A stretch of 60,534 nt of DNA, from contig JADFNF010000001.1 in the NCBI GenBank assembly GCA_022563485.1, positions 1 through 60,534 on the forward strand, written 5' to 3'. A model generated the notes under the pieces. The model searched no databases, had not been told where the DNA came from, and saw only the letters and a program-made list of their open reading frames with translations. Numbering within the stretch: position 1 is the first letter of the stretch; each line of letters starts with the position of its first letter. Shown here one piece after another: positions 43,431 through 52,279 of the stretch. This stretch comes from Fidelibacterota bacterium. GTDB lineage: Bacteria > Fidelibacterota > Marinisomatia > SCGC-AAA003-L08 > TS1B11. The position numbers and the translations under genes are program-made.

Positions 43431-44308
43431 TCCGTTTCGGCCTCATCGCCAACTATCGGAAACCCGAGCTGTGGGACCTCGTGCCCCGTCTGGTGGATTG
43501 GCTCCTTGAGCGGGATGTCCCGGTGGCCATCACCGACCGCCTGGTGGGGCCGGCCTATCAACCGCCGGAGGCGGTCAAGGTCTATCCCGCCTCCACCATC
43601 GTCAAGCATGTCGACATCGTGCTATCTATCGGAGGCGATGGTACGATCCTGTCCACGGCCCGGATCATCGGTAAGGCCAAGGTACCCATCCTGGGCATCC
43701 ACATGGGTGGTCTGGGATTTCTGGCAGAGGTACCGGCTGCCGATTGTTTCAAGGCTATGGAGCAGGTCATCGAAGATCACTACCGTCTGGAAGAGCGGAT
43801 GGTGCTGGCGGTCGATGTGCAGCACGGGGGCAAGATCCAGACCTATTACGCCATCAACGATATGGTGGTGGACCGGGGCAGCTCCCCCCGCCTGCTCCAT
43901 ACCCAGTTGGAGGTGTCCGGGCGCAAACTCAACGACTATGTGGCCGATGGCCTCATCGTCGCCACCCCCACCGGGTCCACGGCCTACTCACTGTCGGCGG
44001 GAGGTCCCATTGTCGTCCCCACCCTGGAGGCCCTCACCATCACCCCCATCAGTCCCCACTCCCTGGCGGCCCGCAGCATCGTGATTCCCAGCACGGACAA
44101 AATTGTGGTCCGGTTCGACCAGGATCAGGAGGGCATGGCCCTGATGCTCGATGGGCAGGTCAAGATCGAGATCGACAGTTCGGCGGTGATCACGGCCCGG
44201 CGGGCCAGCTGGAATATCCAGATGGTGAAGTTGCCCGGCAGCGACTATTATAAGGTGCTCAGGACCAAGCTGGGCTGGTCGGGGGAGGCCAAGGGCATGC
44301 AGGGGTAG
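43427..44308 (+). CDS. nadK: NAD kinase
   Basis: 293 residues. The GGDG motif is in VLSIGGDGTILSTAR, followed by GIHMGGLGFLAEV, NDMVVDRG and the C-terminal glycine-rich ATPTGSTAYSLSAGGPIV. It phosphorylates NAD to NADP in the cytoplasm. The canonical length and motifs leave little doubt. Confidence 0.95.
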   Translation: MIRFGLIANYRKPELWDLVPRLVDWLLERDVPVAITDRLVGPAYQPPEAVKVYPASTIVKHVDIVLSIGGDGTILSTARIIGKAKVPILGIHMGGLGFLAEVPAADCFKAMEQVIEDHYRLEERMVLAVDVQHGGKIQTYYAINDMVVDRGSSPRLLHTQLEVSGRKLNDYVADGLIVATPTGSTAYSLSAGGPIVVPTLEALTITPISPHSLAARSIVIPSTDKIVVRFDQDQEGMALMLDGQVKIEIDSSAVITARRASWNIQMVKLPGSDYYKVLRTKLGWSGEAKGMQG

Positions 44309-44565
44309 GGGGGGCATGCTATAGACGTGTTGTTGTCGCAGATTTTCTGGTACTCAGCATGATCCGAATACTGCCCTGCCCCCCGCGTTACATCCGGCCC
44401 CCAACTCCCTAGTCACTTTCACTCTTCCCCAATCGCGTCCCTAGCCGGTCCTCCGTCCCTCAATCACTCACCCCCCCCCTCGCCCCCTTCTCTCGCGAGC
44501 GCGGAGTAAACTGGCCGCCTTTGAGGGGGCTTGGCGGTTGCTAGGCCTCCTATCTAACTTGCCCC

Positions 44566-45339
44566 ATGTTCATCGATACCCACGCCCACCTGTTTTACAA
44601 GGACTACCACGATCAGCTGGACGAGGTCCTTGAACGGGCCGCCGTCGCCGGTGTAGGGTCGATCATCTGTGTGGGGCTGGACCTGGCCACCTCCGGGCAG
44701 GCCATCGCCCTGGCTGAGGCTCATCCCAACCTGTGGGCCACCGTAGGGATTCATCCCCACGAGGTCAAGGACGCCCCCGCTGACTACCTGGACCGCCTAA
44801 AAGCCCTGGCTGGCCACGAGAAGGTGGTGGCCCTGGGTGAAATGGGGCTGGATTACTACCGCAACCTGAGCCCGCCGGAGCTGCAGCGGAAGGTCTTCCA
44901 GGGGCAGTTGGAATTGGCCCAGTCCCTGGACCTGCCCGTTGTGGTGCACAACCGGGAAGCCGACGAGGACCTCATGGCGATCATGCTGGCCGTGGGGCAT
45001 ACTAAGGGGGTCGTGCACTGTTTCTCATCCACCCCCGGCTTCGCCCGGCAGGTCATCGACTTTGGCTTCCACATATCCTTTACCGGTACCGTGACCTTTG
45101 GCAAGAACCATAACGCGGCGGTCCTGGAGGCGGTGGGACTGGAGCGGGTGCTGGTGGAGACCGACTGCCCTTACTTGACGCCGGTTCCCCATCGCGGTAA
45201 GACCAACGAGCCGGGCTTTGTGCGCCACACTGCCGAGAAAATTGCCGGGCTATGTGGCCTGACCCTGGAGGAGGTGGCCGAGACCACCACGGCCAACGCC
45301 GAGCAGTTGTTCCCCAAACTCACTGCTCCTCATAGCTGA
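44566..45339 (+). CDS. TatD-family metal-dependent hydrolase
   Basis: 257 residues, TIM-barrel nuclease. The HxH metal site is H6/H8 in FIDTHAHL; GEMGLDYY, VVHNREADED, VHCFSS and VETDCPYLTP provide the remaining metal ligands. TatD proteins have 3-prime to 5-prime DNase/RNase activity. A 257-base gap precedes it, with a C-rich tract and no other gene. Confidence 0.92.
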   Translation: MFIDTHAHLFYKDYHDQLDEVLERAAVAGVGSIICVGLDLATSGQAIALAEAHPNLWATVGIHPHEVKDAPADYLDRLKALAGHEKVVALGEMGLDYYRNLSPPELQRKVFQGQLELAQSLDLPVVVHNREADEDLMAIMLAVGHTKGVVHCFSSTPGFARQVIDFGFHISFTGTVTFGKNHNAAVLEAVGLERVLVETDCPYLTPVPHRGKTNEPGFVRHTAEKIAGLCGLTLEEVAETTTANAEQLFPKLTAPHS

Positions 45340-45353
45340 GGGAACCAGCTGTT

Positions 45354-46208
45354 ATGCCTTTACGAAAGTCGGTCCGCCCCCCGGCCCGCAAGCGCTGGGG
45401 TCAGAACTTTCTCATTGACCCCAACATGATCCGCAAGATCGTGGACACGATCGATCCCCGGCCGGATGATCGCTTCCTGGAGATCGGTCCCGGCCACGGC
45501 GAACTGACCCTGCCCCTGGCAGAGCGGGCCCGGGCGGTGACGGCGGTGGATATCGACCCCTGGCTGGTGGATGACCTAAAAAAGCTGGTCCCAGCCAACG
45601 TGTCCATTATCCAGGGGGATATTCTGGACGCCGACCTGGCCCGCCTGTTACCCGCCGGTAGCCGGGTCTATGGCAGCCTGCCCTACTACATCAGCTCCCC
45701 CATCATCTTTCGACTGCTGGACCACCGCCGCTCATGGCGGGACGCCCACTTCATCCTGCAAAAGGAGGTGGGCCAACGCCTGACCGCCGGTCCGGGGAGC
45801 AAGGTCTATGGCCGGCTGTCGGTGATGGTGCAAGCCTTCGCCAGGGTGGAGCCCTGTTTTGACCTGCCCCCGACTGTTTTCCGCCCCGAGCCCAAAGTGG
45901 ACTCAACGCTATTGAGCCTGCGTCCACTGAGCGAAACCGGCACTATCGCCGATCACCGGCTATTCGCCCAGGTCGTTCGATTGGCCTTCGGCCAGCGGCG
46001 CAAGAAACTTTCCAACGCACTGAAGGCGCTTGACGCCGGGGAGCTGCTGGCCGAGATGGGTCTGGCCGACTTAAGGGCGGAAAGGGTCTCGGTCCCTGAT
46101 TACATTCGTCTTGCTAACCGGTTAGCCGCTCATTCAGAGCCGGGGACCCTGAGCGATTCATCCGTCAATTGCCGGACTGATCCGGATAACAGCGGACTCA
46201 TTGAGTGA
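45354..46208 (+). CDS. rsmA: 16S rRNA dimethyladenosine transferase (KsgA) with SLPY motif
   Basis: 284 residues. RWGQNFLIDPNMIRKIVD is the N-terminal signature and FLEIGPGHGELTLPLAERA the SAM-binding loop; VDIDPWLVDDL follows. The catalytic motif IV, normally N-[LI]-P-[YF], reads S-L-P-Y in VYGSLPYYISSP; AAC to AGC is a single base change. The C-terminal helical domain is present. It dimethylates A1518/A1519 of 16S rRNA if active. It starts 14 bases after the tatD gene. Confidence 0.9.
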   Translation: MPLRKSVRPPARKRWGQNFLIDPNMIRKIVDTIDPRPDDRFLEIGPGHGELTLPLAERARAVTAVDIDPWLVDDLKKLVPANVSIIQGDILDADLARLLPAGSRVYGSLPYYISSPIIFRLLDHRRSWRDAHFILQKEVGQRLTAGPGSKVYGRLSVMVQAFARVEPCFDLPPTVFRPEPKVDSTLLSLRPLSETGTIADHRLFAQVVRLAFGQRRKKLSNALKALDAGELLAEMGLADLRAERVSVPDYIRLANRLAAHSEPGTLSDSSVNCRTDPDNSGLIE

Positions 46209-46468
46209 CCGGGCAAAGACTTGGTTGACTGGTCTTGGAGTTAAGCAAGCCTGCATGGATTGGATGGGGAAGTTGGCGCAGGATGAGCAGGCTCGGTAAG
46301 CTTGACTATCATTCATCAGTCGGTAGTAGCGATTTTACCTGATCTGGCTTAAATTTTATACCTGTGGTGCGGTTTCCAGATAAATTAGCATCTGCCTGAC
46401 GCACTCAAGAAGATATGAGGGTTCAGTTTTTAACGACTGTGTGGTAAAGAAGTTAGAGAGGAACGGTT

Positions 46469-47401
46469 GTGAAAGCCATCATACGCGGTGATTTGGACGG
46501 GATCGTTTGTGCCACGCTGCTCAAGGCGGCGCAGATGGTGGATACTGTTGAAATGGTGAGAATCAGGGACATTCTGGAGGGCAAGGTCACGATCACCCAA
46601 AATGATATTGTCTGCAATCTCCCCTTTCAGCCTGAAGCCTATATGTGGTTCGATCATCATTCGAGTGAGGTGCGCCGCGTGCCGGAGATTCCGCCTGATT
46701 TTCGGGGAGCGTTCAACCTGGCTCCCAGTACGGCCGGGGTGGTCTATCAATATTTACTTCCGTCCCATCCCGAATTGGAGCAATTTGAAGGTTTGGTCAG
46801 GGATACCGACATCTTGGACAGCGCCGATTTGACCCTGGAGGAGGTCCAACATCCTCAGGGCAATATCCGCCTGGGCCTGCTTCTGGATCCCCGTACCCGT
46901 CTGGCTGCTGATGAGGTGCATAGAGCATCGTACCAGGACTGGAAGGGCACCATGCCCGATCTGCTCTTGACGCACACCGCCGGCGAAATTCTGGATATGC
47001 CCAACGCCCAGCAATGGTGCCGGCTGTATAAGGAGAATCAGGACGCAGCCATTGAGAGTATATTAGAGAATTCCCACCTGGATGGAAACGTCATTTTCAG
47101 CGAATTCCGTGGTAAACGGCGGTTTCCGGTAAACCGATTTATCATTTATTCCTTGCCGGAATTTCGCGAGGGTAATATCTCTGTCGAAATATCCGATGGC
47201 GAGCCTGGCGTATACACTGATATTGCCGTCGGCCATTCCATTTTCAATCGGACAAGCATGGTGGATGTGGGAGATCTGTGCGCCTGGTACGGCGGCGGCG
47301 GCCATCGCACGGTGGGGGTATGCCGACCCAGCGTGGAAGAGGCGGAACAGGTTCTGCGGGAAATTATTTCGGCCTGCAAAGAAAAACGGCCCGTAGCTTA
47401 A
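46469..47401 (+). CDS. DHH/DHHA1 phosphoesterase-like protein
   Basis: 310 residues. An N-terminal DHH-type fold with MKAIIRGDLDGIVCATLLKA and the DHH triplet in YMWFDHHSSEVRR; RDTDILDSAD gives further metal ligands. The C-terminal DHHA1 domain has GDLCAWYGGGGHRTVGVC. The family includes nanoRNases, c-di-AMP phosphodiesterases and exopolyphosphatase-like enzymes; which this is cannot be said. The start is GTG at 46469, with AGAGG nearby. The 260-base gap before it shows no gene. Confidence 0.82.
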   Translation: MKAIIRGDLDGIVCATLLKAAQMVDTVEMVRIRDILEGKVTITQNDIVCNLPFQPEAYMWFDHHSSEVRRVPEIPPDFRGAFNLAPSTAGVVYQYLLPSHPELEQFEGLVRDTDILDSADLTLEEVQHPQGNIRLGLLLDPRTRLAADEVHRASYQDWKGTMPDLLLTHTAGEILDMPNAQQWCRLYKENQDAAIESILENSHLDGNVIFSEFRGKRRFPVNRFIIYSLPEFREGNISVEISDGEPGVYTDIAVGHSIFNRTSMVDVGDLCAWYGGGGHRTVGVCRPSVEEAEQVLREIISACKEKRPVA

Positions 47402-47418
47402 TTAATTGCCTCCCTGGT

Positions 47419-50400
47419 CTATTTGATCAGGGTCAATTTTATGGTATGGGTATACGCGGACGTGACTAATCGCGCAAAGTAGAGGCCCGTTGGTACCGGA
47501 CGTCCCGCGGCGTTACTGCTGTTCCAGACCACCTTCTTATACCCCGCGCTTTCATATCCATCGACCAATCTGACGACCTCTTTCCCCCTTAAATCGTAGA
47601 TCACCAGGATTACCCGGGTTTGGGCCGGCAGCTCGTACCTGATAGTGGTGACCGGATTGAAGGGGTTGGGGTAGTTCTGATGGAGTGCAAAGAGTTGAGG
47701 CAGCTGGCTATTGCCGGTCACGCCCAGGGTGCTCATATCGATGGTCAGCCGGTAGATTCCATTGGCAGCGTCCACCGAGTCCTGCTTTGAAATAGCCACA
47801 ATACTCCACTCAAACGTCGCGATGGACAGATTTTGGTCATTCATCGCTGCGATGATGTCGGCATAGGGTACCCGCACCTCGGTCGCCGATGTGTCGTCAT
47901 ACTCGAAGCTATTCTGGCCATCGCTCAGCGTGAACAGGTAAGTCACCGGGTCTCCATCCGGATCAGTGGACGGTTCCCAGGCGAACAGGAGGGAGTCATC
48001 CAGAAGGTCCTGGGTGATCAGGATAATAGTATTGTCGTCCGGTTCGAGCAGACCGAAGGTTGACGGGATGTCAGGCTCGGCCTCCACGGTGACGGCGAAG
48101 GTATCCCGTTGCGTCGCCTGGCCATCGGAGACGGACAGAGCGATGTTCGCGGTCCCGTTCCAGTTCGGCGCGGGAATCAGCAGCAGCATGGTTTCCCCCA
48201 CCAAGGCCTCCAGCGCCGAGGTATCGCTACTGGCCGTAAAGCTGAGGGAGTCGCCCTCGATGTCGGATGCCAGGGATGACAGGGGCACCTGGACAAACTC
48301 ATCCTCGCTCAGGATGATGACGGGGATATTGGCGAAGACCGGGGCGTCGTTCACCGGAGTGACGGTGAGGATGAAGGTGACGCTTACCGAGGCGCCCAGG
48401 GGGTCGGTGGCCGTGATCTCGATCCGGACATCGCCGAAGAAGTTATCACTGGGGATGGCGATGAGTGCCAGGGACTGGGTGATGAACAGAGTATCCAGCC
48501 CCTCGTCCAGTTCATTGACCGAAAAACTGATCACGTCTCCATCATCAGGATCGGTAAAGTACTCGGGCAAGCTGTCGATGAGGGTTACGAAAGCGGCGTC
48601 TTCATCCACGGAAACCCCAGGTATGGCCAGGATATTGAAGGGCGCCCGGTTGGGTGTCCATCCGGCGGCAAAGCCGGAGAAGTGGTCCGTCAGGCCGCTG
48701 ATGACATGGGCATCCGTATTCACGCTGGGAGTTATGAGGTCCCAGGTCCCATCGTCCTCGTTGTAGCGCAGCAGCACCATTCGGGATTCGTCCAATCCAG
48801 CGGCATCGGGATCGTACGGAATGGTGACCGTCGCCGGCGGATCGAAGGTCGTCCCCGCTGGGCCGAAGAAGTATACCGGGCTGGCCAACTGGACCGATGC
48901 AGGGAGGCCCGATGGTGTCTGGGTGAACAGACCGATTTGAATAACCACCGATTCCTCCAGCGAGCCGCCGGGAATCTCAATGGTGACTCCAATGTCGGTG
49001 GTGACGATTCCGCCCTCATCGCTATTCACCGGTTCATTGGCCGCCAGATTACCTTCCAAGTTTACAAAGATGGTCACCGTGGCTGGATCGGAGGTGATGG
49101 CCCCGTCATTCACGGTGAAGGTGAAACTGTCGGTACCGCTGTAGTTTTCGTTAGGCGTATAGGTCAGGTTGGGGGCCGAGCCTGAGAGGGTACCGTTGGC
49201 CGGGTCGGTGGCGCTAAAGGTCAACGGGTCGCCGTCGGGGTCAGAGCCGGACAGGGTGATGGCTACCGCCACATCCTCATCGGTGGTCACCAACTGGTCA
49301 TCGGCCACCGGGGGATCGTTGACGGCTTCCACGGAGACGGTCACTTCCAGTGAGGCCGACAGGCTGGGGTCACCGTTGTCGGTGACGGTAACCGTAAAGG
49401 TGGCTGACCCATCGCCTTCCCCGGGGGTACCGGAGACGGTGGCCGCATCAGCGGAGAGCCAGGCCGGAAGGCCCAAGAAACCAAAGGTCAGGTCATCGCC
49501 GTCCACATCCTCAGCCGTGGCGGTATAGGTAAACGATACGTCCTCGACGGCGTTGACCGTGGCGAGAGAAGTGACGACGGGCGGATCGTTCACAGCTGTG
49601 AGGGATATGGAAACAGTCGCCGTAGCGGACCCGCCGTGGCCGTCGTGAAGTTCGTAGGTAAAACTGTCCGGGCCGTTGTAGTCGGCGTCCGGCGTGTAAG
49701 TAAAGGAGCTGTCGCCGTCGATCTGGGCTGTGCCGTGGCCGGGCTGGGAGAAGCCATCCGGATCCAGCGTCAATGGATCGCCATCCGGATCGGAATCGTT
49801 GCGCAGTACGTTTATGGTAACCGGGGTGTCCTCCAGGGTGGAGGCTTCATCGTTTACGGCCACCGGCGCATCGTTCACGCCGGCCACCAGTACGGTCACC
49901 GTGCCTTCAGCGGTACCGCCTTGGCCATCTGAAATGTCATAGAAGAACTCATCGACCCCGGAGAAATTAGGCGTGGGACTGTATTCGAGACGTTGGCCGT
50001 CATCGGTAATCTGCAGTATCCCATTTGCCTGCCGAAAGTTGGTAATCAGGAGGGGATCACCATCGACGTCGGTGTCATTGGCCAGAACATCCAGAACCAG
50101 CGGTGTATCCTCCGGGGTGTTGAACTGGTCGTCCACGGCAACCGGATCATCGTTCACCGGGGTTACGTCGATGGTCACCGTGGCCGTTGCTGAACCACCG
50201 TGGCCGTCATTTACGGCAAAAGTGAAACTATCGCTGCCGTTAAAGTCTGCTGCCGGGATATAGGTCAGATTGGGGGCTGTGCCGTTGAGAGCGCCATGTG
50301 TCGGTCCATCTGTTACCGCGAAGCTGAGTGCATCCTCGTCGGGATCAGAGCCGGTCAGCGTGATGGCCACCGATGAATCTTCAGCCGTGGTTATCGATTG

Positions 50401-51657
50401 GGCATCGGCCACCGGATCGTCGTTCACGGCCCCAACGGTGATGATCACGTCCTGCTCGTCGATGAGGTCACCGTCTGAGGCCGTTACATGGAAACTGCCG
50501 GAGGTGATGCCTTCGGTAGGAGACCCCGTCACCATATTATCCCCGTCAACGGCGAGCCAGGTGGACAGGTCGCTGAACGTAAAGGTCACAATGGCATTAT
50601 CCACATCGGTGGCGGTGGCCGTATAGGTAAACAGTTCATCCTCGACGGCGTTGGCCGTAGCCGGTGAGGTAATGACCGGGGGGTCGTTGACAGCTGTGAG
50701 GGATATGGAGACAGTCGCCGTAGCGGACCCGCCGCGGCCGTCAATAACAGTATAAGTAAAATTATCCGGGCCGAAGTAGTCGGCATCCGGCGTGTAGGTA
50801 AAGGAGCTGTCGCCGCTGATCTGGGCCGCGCCATGGCTGGGAGCGGTGACGACATCCGGATCCAGCGTCAATGGATCGCCGTCCGGATCGGAATCGTTGC
50901 GCAGCACGTTTATGGTAACCGGGGTGTCCTCCAGAGTGGCGATCTCATCGTCATCGGCCACCGGATCGTTATTGCTGATCTCGTCCAGGGTCACATGCAC
51001 GGTGACCGTGCCGGATGCACTGCCACCGCTGCCGTCGATGACCGTGTAGGTGAATACGTCGTCGCCGGAAAATCTCGGGGTCGAGTTGTACAACAGGGTG
51101 CCATCGGCATTGATGTGAACGACACCGCTGGCCCGGCGGACGTTCTTGATCGACAGATCGGATGGCGGATTATCAACATCTGAGTCGTTCGCCAGCACGT
51201 CGATGGTGATGTTGGCAGACTGCACGGCCCAGACTTCATCGTTACCGGCCACCGGATCGTCGTTGACCGGGTTGACAGTGAGCGCTATGGCGCCGGTAGC
51301 AGTTTCCTGGCCATCACTGACGGTATAGGAAAATGCGTCGGGGCCGAAATAATTAAAGTCGGGCGTATACGTCACGGTGCCGTCATTGATATTGGGGGTG
51401 GCCGTGCCGTGGTCGGGCGGAGTGATGCTCACTAAGGAAAGGTCGGATGGGGTCTGATTGGCTTTCTTGCCTTTGCCCTTTCCCTTGGATGTACTTTCGG
51501 AAAGGACGGTAAAGGTGACCGGGTTGTCCTCATCAGTGATGACGACTATGTCATCAGCCGCAGCCGACTGCGCCCAGGCGAGCTGTGTACCCAGGAGGAG
51601 AGTAAAAATGGCGGCTATTGTGGTGTTTCGGGTGCTGTTCATTTGATCTGCTACCAT
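47419..51657 (-). CDS. Giant surface protein: tandem cadherin/Ig-like repeats, ZU5 and FlgD-type sorting tail
   Basis: 1412 residues. A signal peptide (TTIAAIFTLLLGTQLAWAQ) is followed by about eleven tandem cadherin-like/VCBS-like domains, most opening with VNDDPVA or VNDPPV and containing DSDPDGDPLT and FTYTPDADY (Ca-binding acidic loops). After the eighth or ninth comes a ZU5-like module (EGGIVTTDIGVTIEIPGGSL), then two more repeats, and finally HQNYPNPFNPVTTIRYELP with a FlgD-like Ig tail, the T9SS-type sorting domain of FCB bacteria. It is likely an exported surface adhesin or matrix protein. Near-identical internal duplications are present at DNA level. ATG 51657 was used; ATG 51642 also gives the signal peptide. 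Confidence 0.88.
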   Translation of the reverse strand: MVADQMNSTRNTTIAAIFTLLLGTQLAWAQSAAADDIVVITDEDNPVTFTVLSESTSKGKGKGKKANQTPSDLSLVSITPPDHGTATPNINDGTVTYTPDFNYFGPDAFSYTVSDGQETATGAIALTVNPVNDDPVAGNDEVWAVQSANITIDVLANDSDVDNPPSDLSIKNVRRASGVVHINADGTLLYNSTPRFSGDDVFTYTVIDGSGGSASGTVTVHVTLDEISNNDPVADDDEIATLEDTPVTINVLRNDSDPDGDPLTLDPDVVTAPSHGAAQISGDSSFTYTPDADYFGPDNFTYTVIDGRGGSATATVSISLTAVNDPPVITSPATANAVEDELFTYTATATDVDNAIVTFTFSDLSTWLAVDGDNMVTGSPTEGITSGSFHVTASDGDLIDEQDVIITVGAVNDDPVADAQSITTAEDSSVAITLTGSDPDEDALSFAVTDGPTHGALNGTAPNLTYIPAADFNGSDSFTFAVNDGHGGSATATVTIDVTPVNDDPVAVDDQFNTPEDTPLVLDVLANDTDVDGDPLLITNFRQANGILQITDDGQRLEYSPTPNFSGVDEFFYDISDGQGGTAEGTVTVLVAGVNDAPVAVNDEASTLEDTPVTINVLRNDSDPDGDPLTLDPDGFSQPGHGTAQIDGDSSFTYTPDADYNGPDSFTYELHDGHGGSATATVSISLTAVNDPPVVTSLATVNAVEDVSFTYTATAEDVDGDDLTFGFLGLPAWLSADAATVSGTPGEGDGSATFTVTVTDNGDPSLSASLEVTVSVEAVNDPPVADDQLVTTDEDVAVAITLSGSDPDGDPLTFSATDPANGTLSGSAPNLTYTPNENYSGTDSFTFTVNDGAITSDPATVTIFVNLEGNLAANEPVNSDEGGIVTTDIGVTIEIPGGSLEESVVIQIGLFTQTPSGLPASVQLASPVYFFGPAGTTFDPPATVTIPYDPDAAGLDESRMVLLRYNEDDGTWDLITPSVNTDAHVISGLTDHFSGFAAGWTPNRAPFNILAIPGVSVDEDAAFVTLIDSLPEYFTDPDDGDVISFSVNELDEGLDTLFITQSLALIAIPSDNFFGDVRIEITATDPLGASVSVTFILTVTPVNDAPVFANIPVIILSEDEFVQVPLSSLASDIEGDSLSFTASSDTSALEALVGETMLLLIPAPNWNGTANIALSVSDGQATQRDTFAVTVEAEPDIPSTFGLLEPDDNTIILITQDLLDDSLLFAWEPSTDPDGDPVTYLFTLSDGQNSFEYDDTSATEVRVPYADIIAAMNDQNLSIATFEWSIVAISKQDSVDAANGIYRLTIDMSTLGVTGNSQLPQLFALHQNYPNPFNPVTTIRYELPAQTRVILVIYDLRGKEVVRLVDGYESAGYKKVVWNSSNAAGRPVPTGLYFARLVTSAYTHTIKLTLIK
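49593..49840. repeat. Internal duplication copy A (surface protein)
   Basis: A 248-base segment encoding part of one cadherin-like domain is closely matched, without net indels, by 50691-50938, offset exactly 1098 bases (366 codons). The two contain long identical runs, for example the region around GTTTATGGTAACCGGGGTG. Confidence 0.85.
50691..50938. repeat. Internal duplication copy B (surface protein)
   Basis: Partner of 49593-49840. Similarity continues, less strongly, into the neighbouring domains on both sides, so the original duplicated unit probably spanned several domains. The in-frame offset would allow recombination to delete or add domains cleanly. Confidence 0.85.
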
Positions 51658-51776
51658 GACTCCGGTGTCAGTTTCCCAAGTTGGGCTATTCTAGCATGAA
51701 ACCACATATATCTCATCAAGTTCGTGAAACGACTCCAAACTAGTGTTGCATGATAATCCTTAAGCAATAGACGTGC

Positions 51777-51792
51777 CGTGATCAATGTCACA
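51777..51792. promoter_or_regulatory. CRP/FNR-type site, one mismatch
   Basis: CGTGA, six bases, TCACA: one mismatch from the CRP consensus TGTGA-N6-TCACA. It lies 120 bases upstream of the surface-protein start codon. Confidence 0.45.
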
Positions 51793-51908
51793 GAATGAAG
51801 GCATGGAGACAAATATCACAGCAAGCTAGATGACGCTTTCACATCGTTCCCTCACCCACCTCCCTTATCGGTCTATTGCCCTATAAATCGAGCATCTTGA
51901 CACCCTCG

Positions 51909-51924
51909 TGTGATATTACTCACA
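51909..51924. promoter_or_regulatory. Perfect CRP-type site
   Basis: TGTGA-TATTAC-TCACA equals the full CRP consensus. Its right half lies where the -35 box of the TATAAT promoter at 51940 would be, so a bound Crp/Fnr protein would act directly on that promoter. The spacing to the -10 box is about six bases shorter than in classical class II sites. Confidence 0.6.
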
Positions 51925-51939
51925 AGTCGGCTAAATGGC

Positions 51940-51945
51940 TATAAT
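51940..51945 (+). promoter_or_regulatory. Consensus -10 box upstream of amt
   Basis: TATAAT with no good -35 box (TACTCA at 17-base spacing, inside the CRP-type site), as expected for an activator-dependent promoter. Transcription from about 51952 would give amt a leader of roughly 330 bases. Confidence 0.45.
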
Positions 51946-52006
51946 TCTTATCAAGTATTTGCTGAAGGGCACGCAAAGCCGTTGCCGATCATAGTTCACT
52001 GGGTAG

Positions 52007-52033
52007 CGTCACGGGCAGGGTGGTTGTGACGCG
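52007..52033 (+). other. Hairpin in the amt leader
   Basis: GCGTCAC and GTGACGC form a perfect 7-bp stem with a 13-base loop. Just upstream lies GGGCACGCAAAGCC with GGGTAG. The segment looks like structured RNA but matches no riboswitch I recognise. Confidence 0.4.
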
Positions 52034-52162
52034 ACCCTTATCTAGTTAAAAGGCTCCCTTTGGTGCCATGATGGACCGGCCCGCCACGGACACGCGAGTC
52101 TGCCTTGCATGCGTTCATTCCCGGATTTGGGGCATACTGGGGGAAAGTCATTCGGATATAAA

Positions 52163-52177
52163 CCTTAAATATTAAGG
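52163..52177. repeat. Inverted repeat upstream of amt
   Basis: CCTTAA-ATA-TTAAGG, 6-bp arms, about 100 bases before the amt start. Possible operator. Confidence 0.35.
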
Positions 52178-52279
52178 CCATATTGGTGGTCAGTAAATAA
52201 TATTAGGAATACCGTTATTATTCATACTAAACTGTGGTTGATAACTATTCCACTTCACTCAATGAATGAGGAAATTTTA

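Larger units (their letters stand above)
51658..52279. other. 622-base intergenic region between surface protein and amt
   Basis: No credible gene. It contains a one-mismatch CRP-type site at 51777-51792, a perfect one at 51909-51924, a consensus TATAAT at 51940-51945, a 7-bp hairpin at 52007-52033 and a 6-bp inverted repeat at 52163-52177. It must hold promoters for both divergent genes. The amt ribosome-binding site is GAGGAAA. Confidence 0.8.

Noticed and set aside
43744-44253. 169-codon frame inside nadK
   Set aside because: Out-of-phase shadow rich in Gly/His/Pro; NAD kinase motifs are intact in the main frame.
51961-52060. GEMM-type riboswitch in the amt leader because of ACGCAAAGCC and GGGTAGC
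   Set aside because: The first half of the aptamer with its GAAA tetraloop is absent and the P3 receptor does not form; kept only as an unassigned structured leader.
52081-52120. Sigma54 promoter for amt
   Set aside because: TTGCA at 52105-52109 could be a -12 box, but the -24 position reads CG rather than GG.
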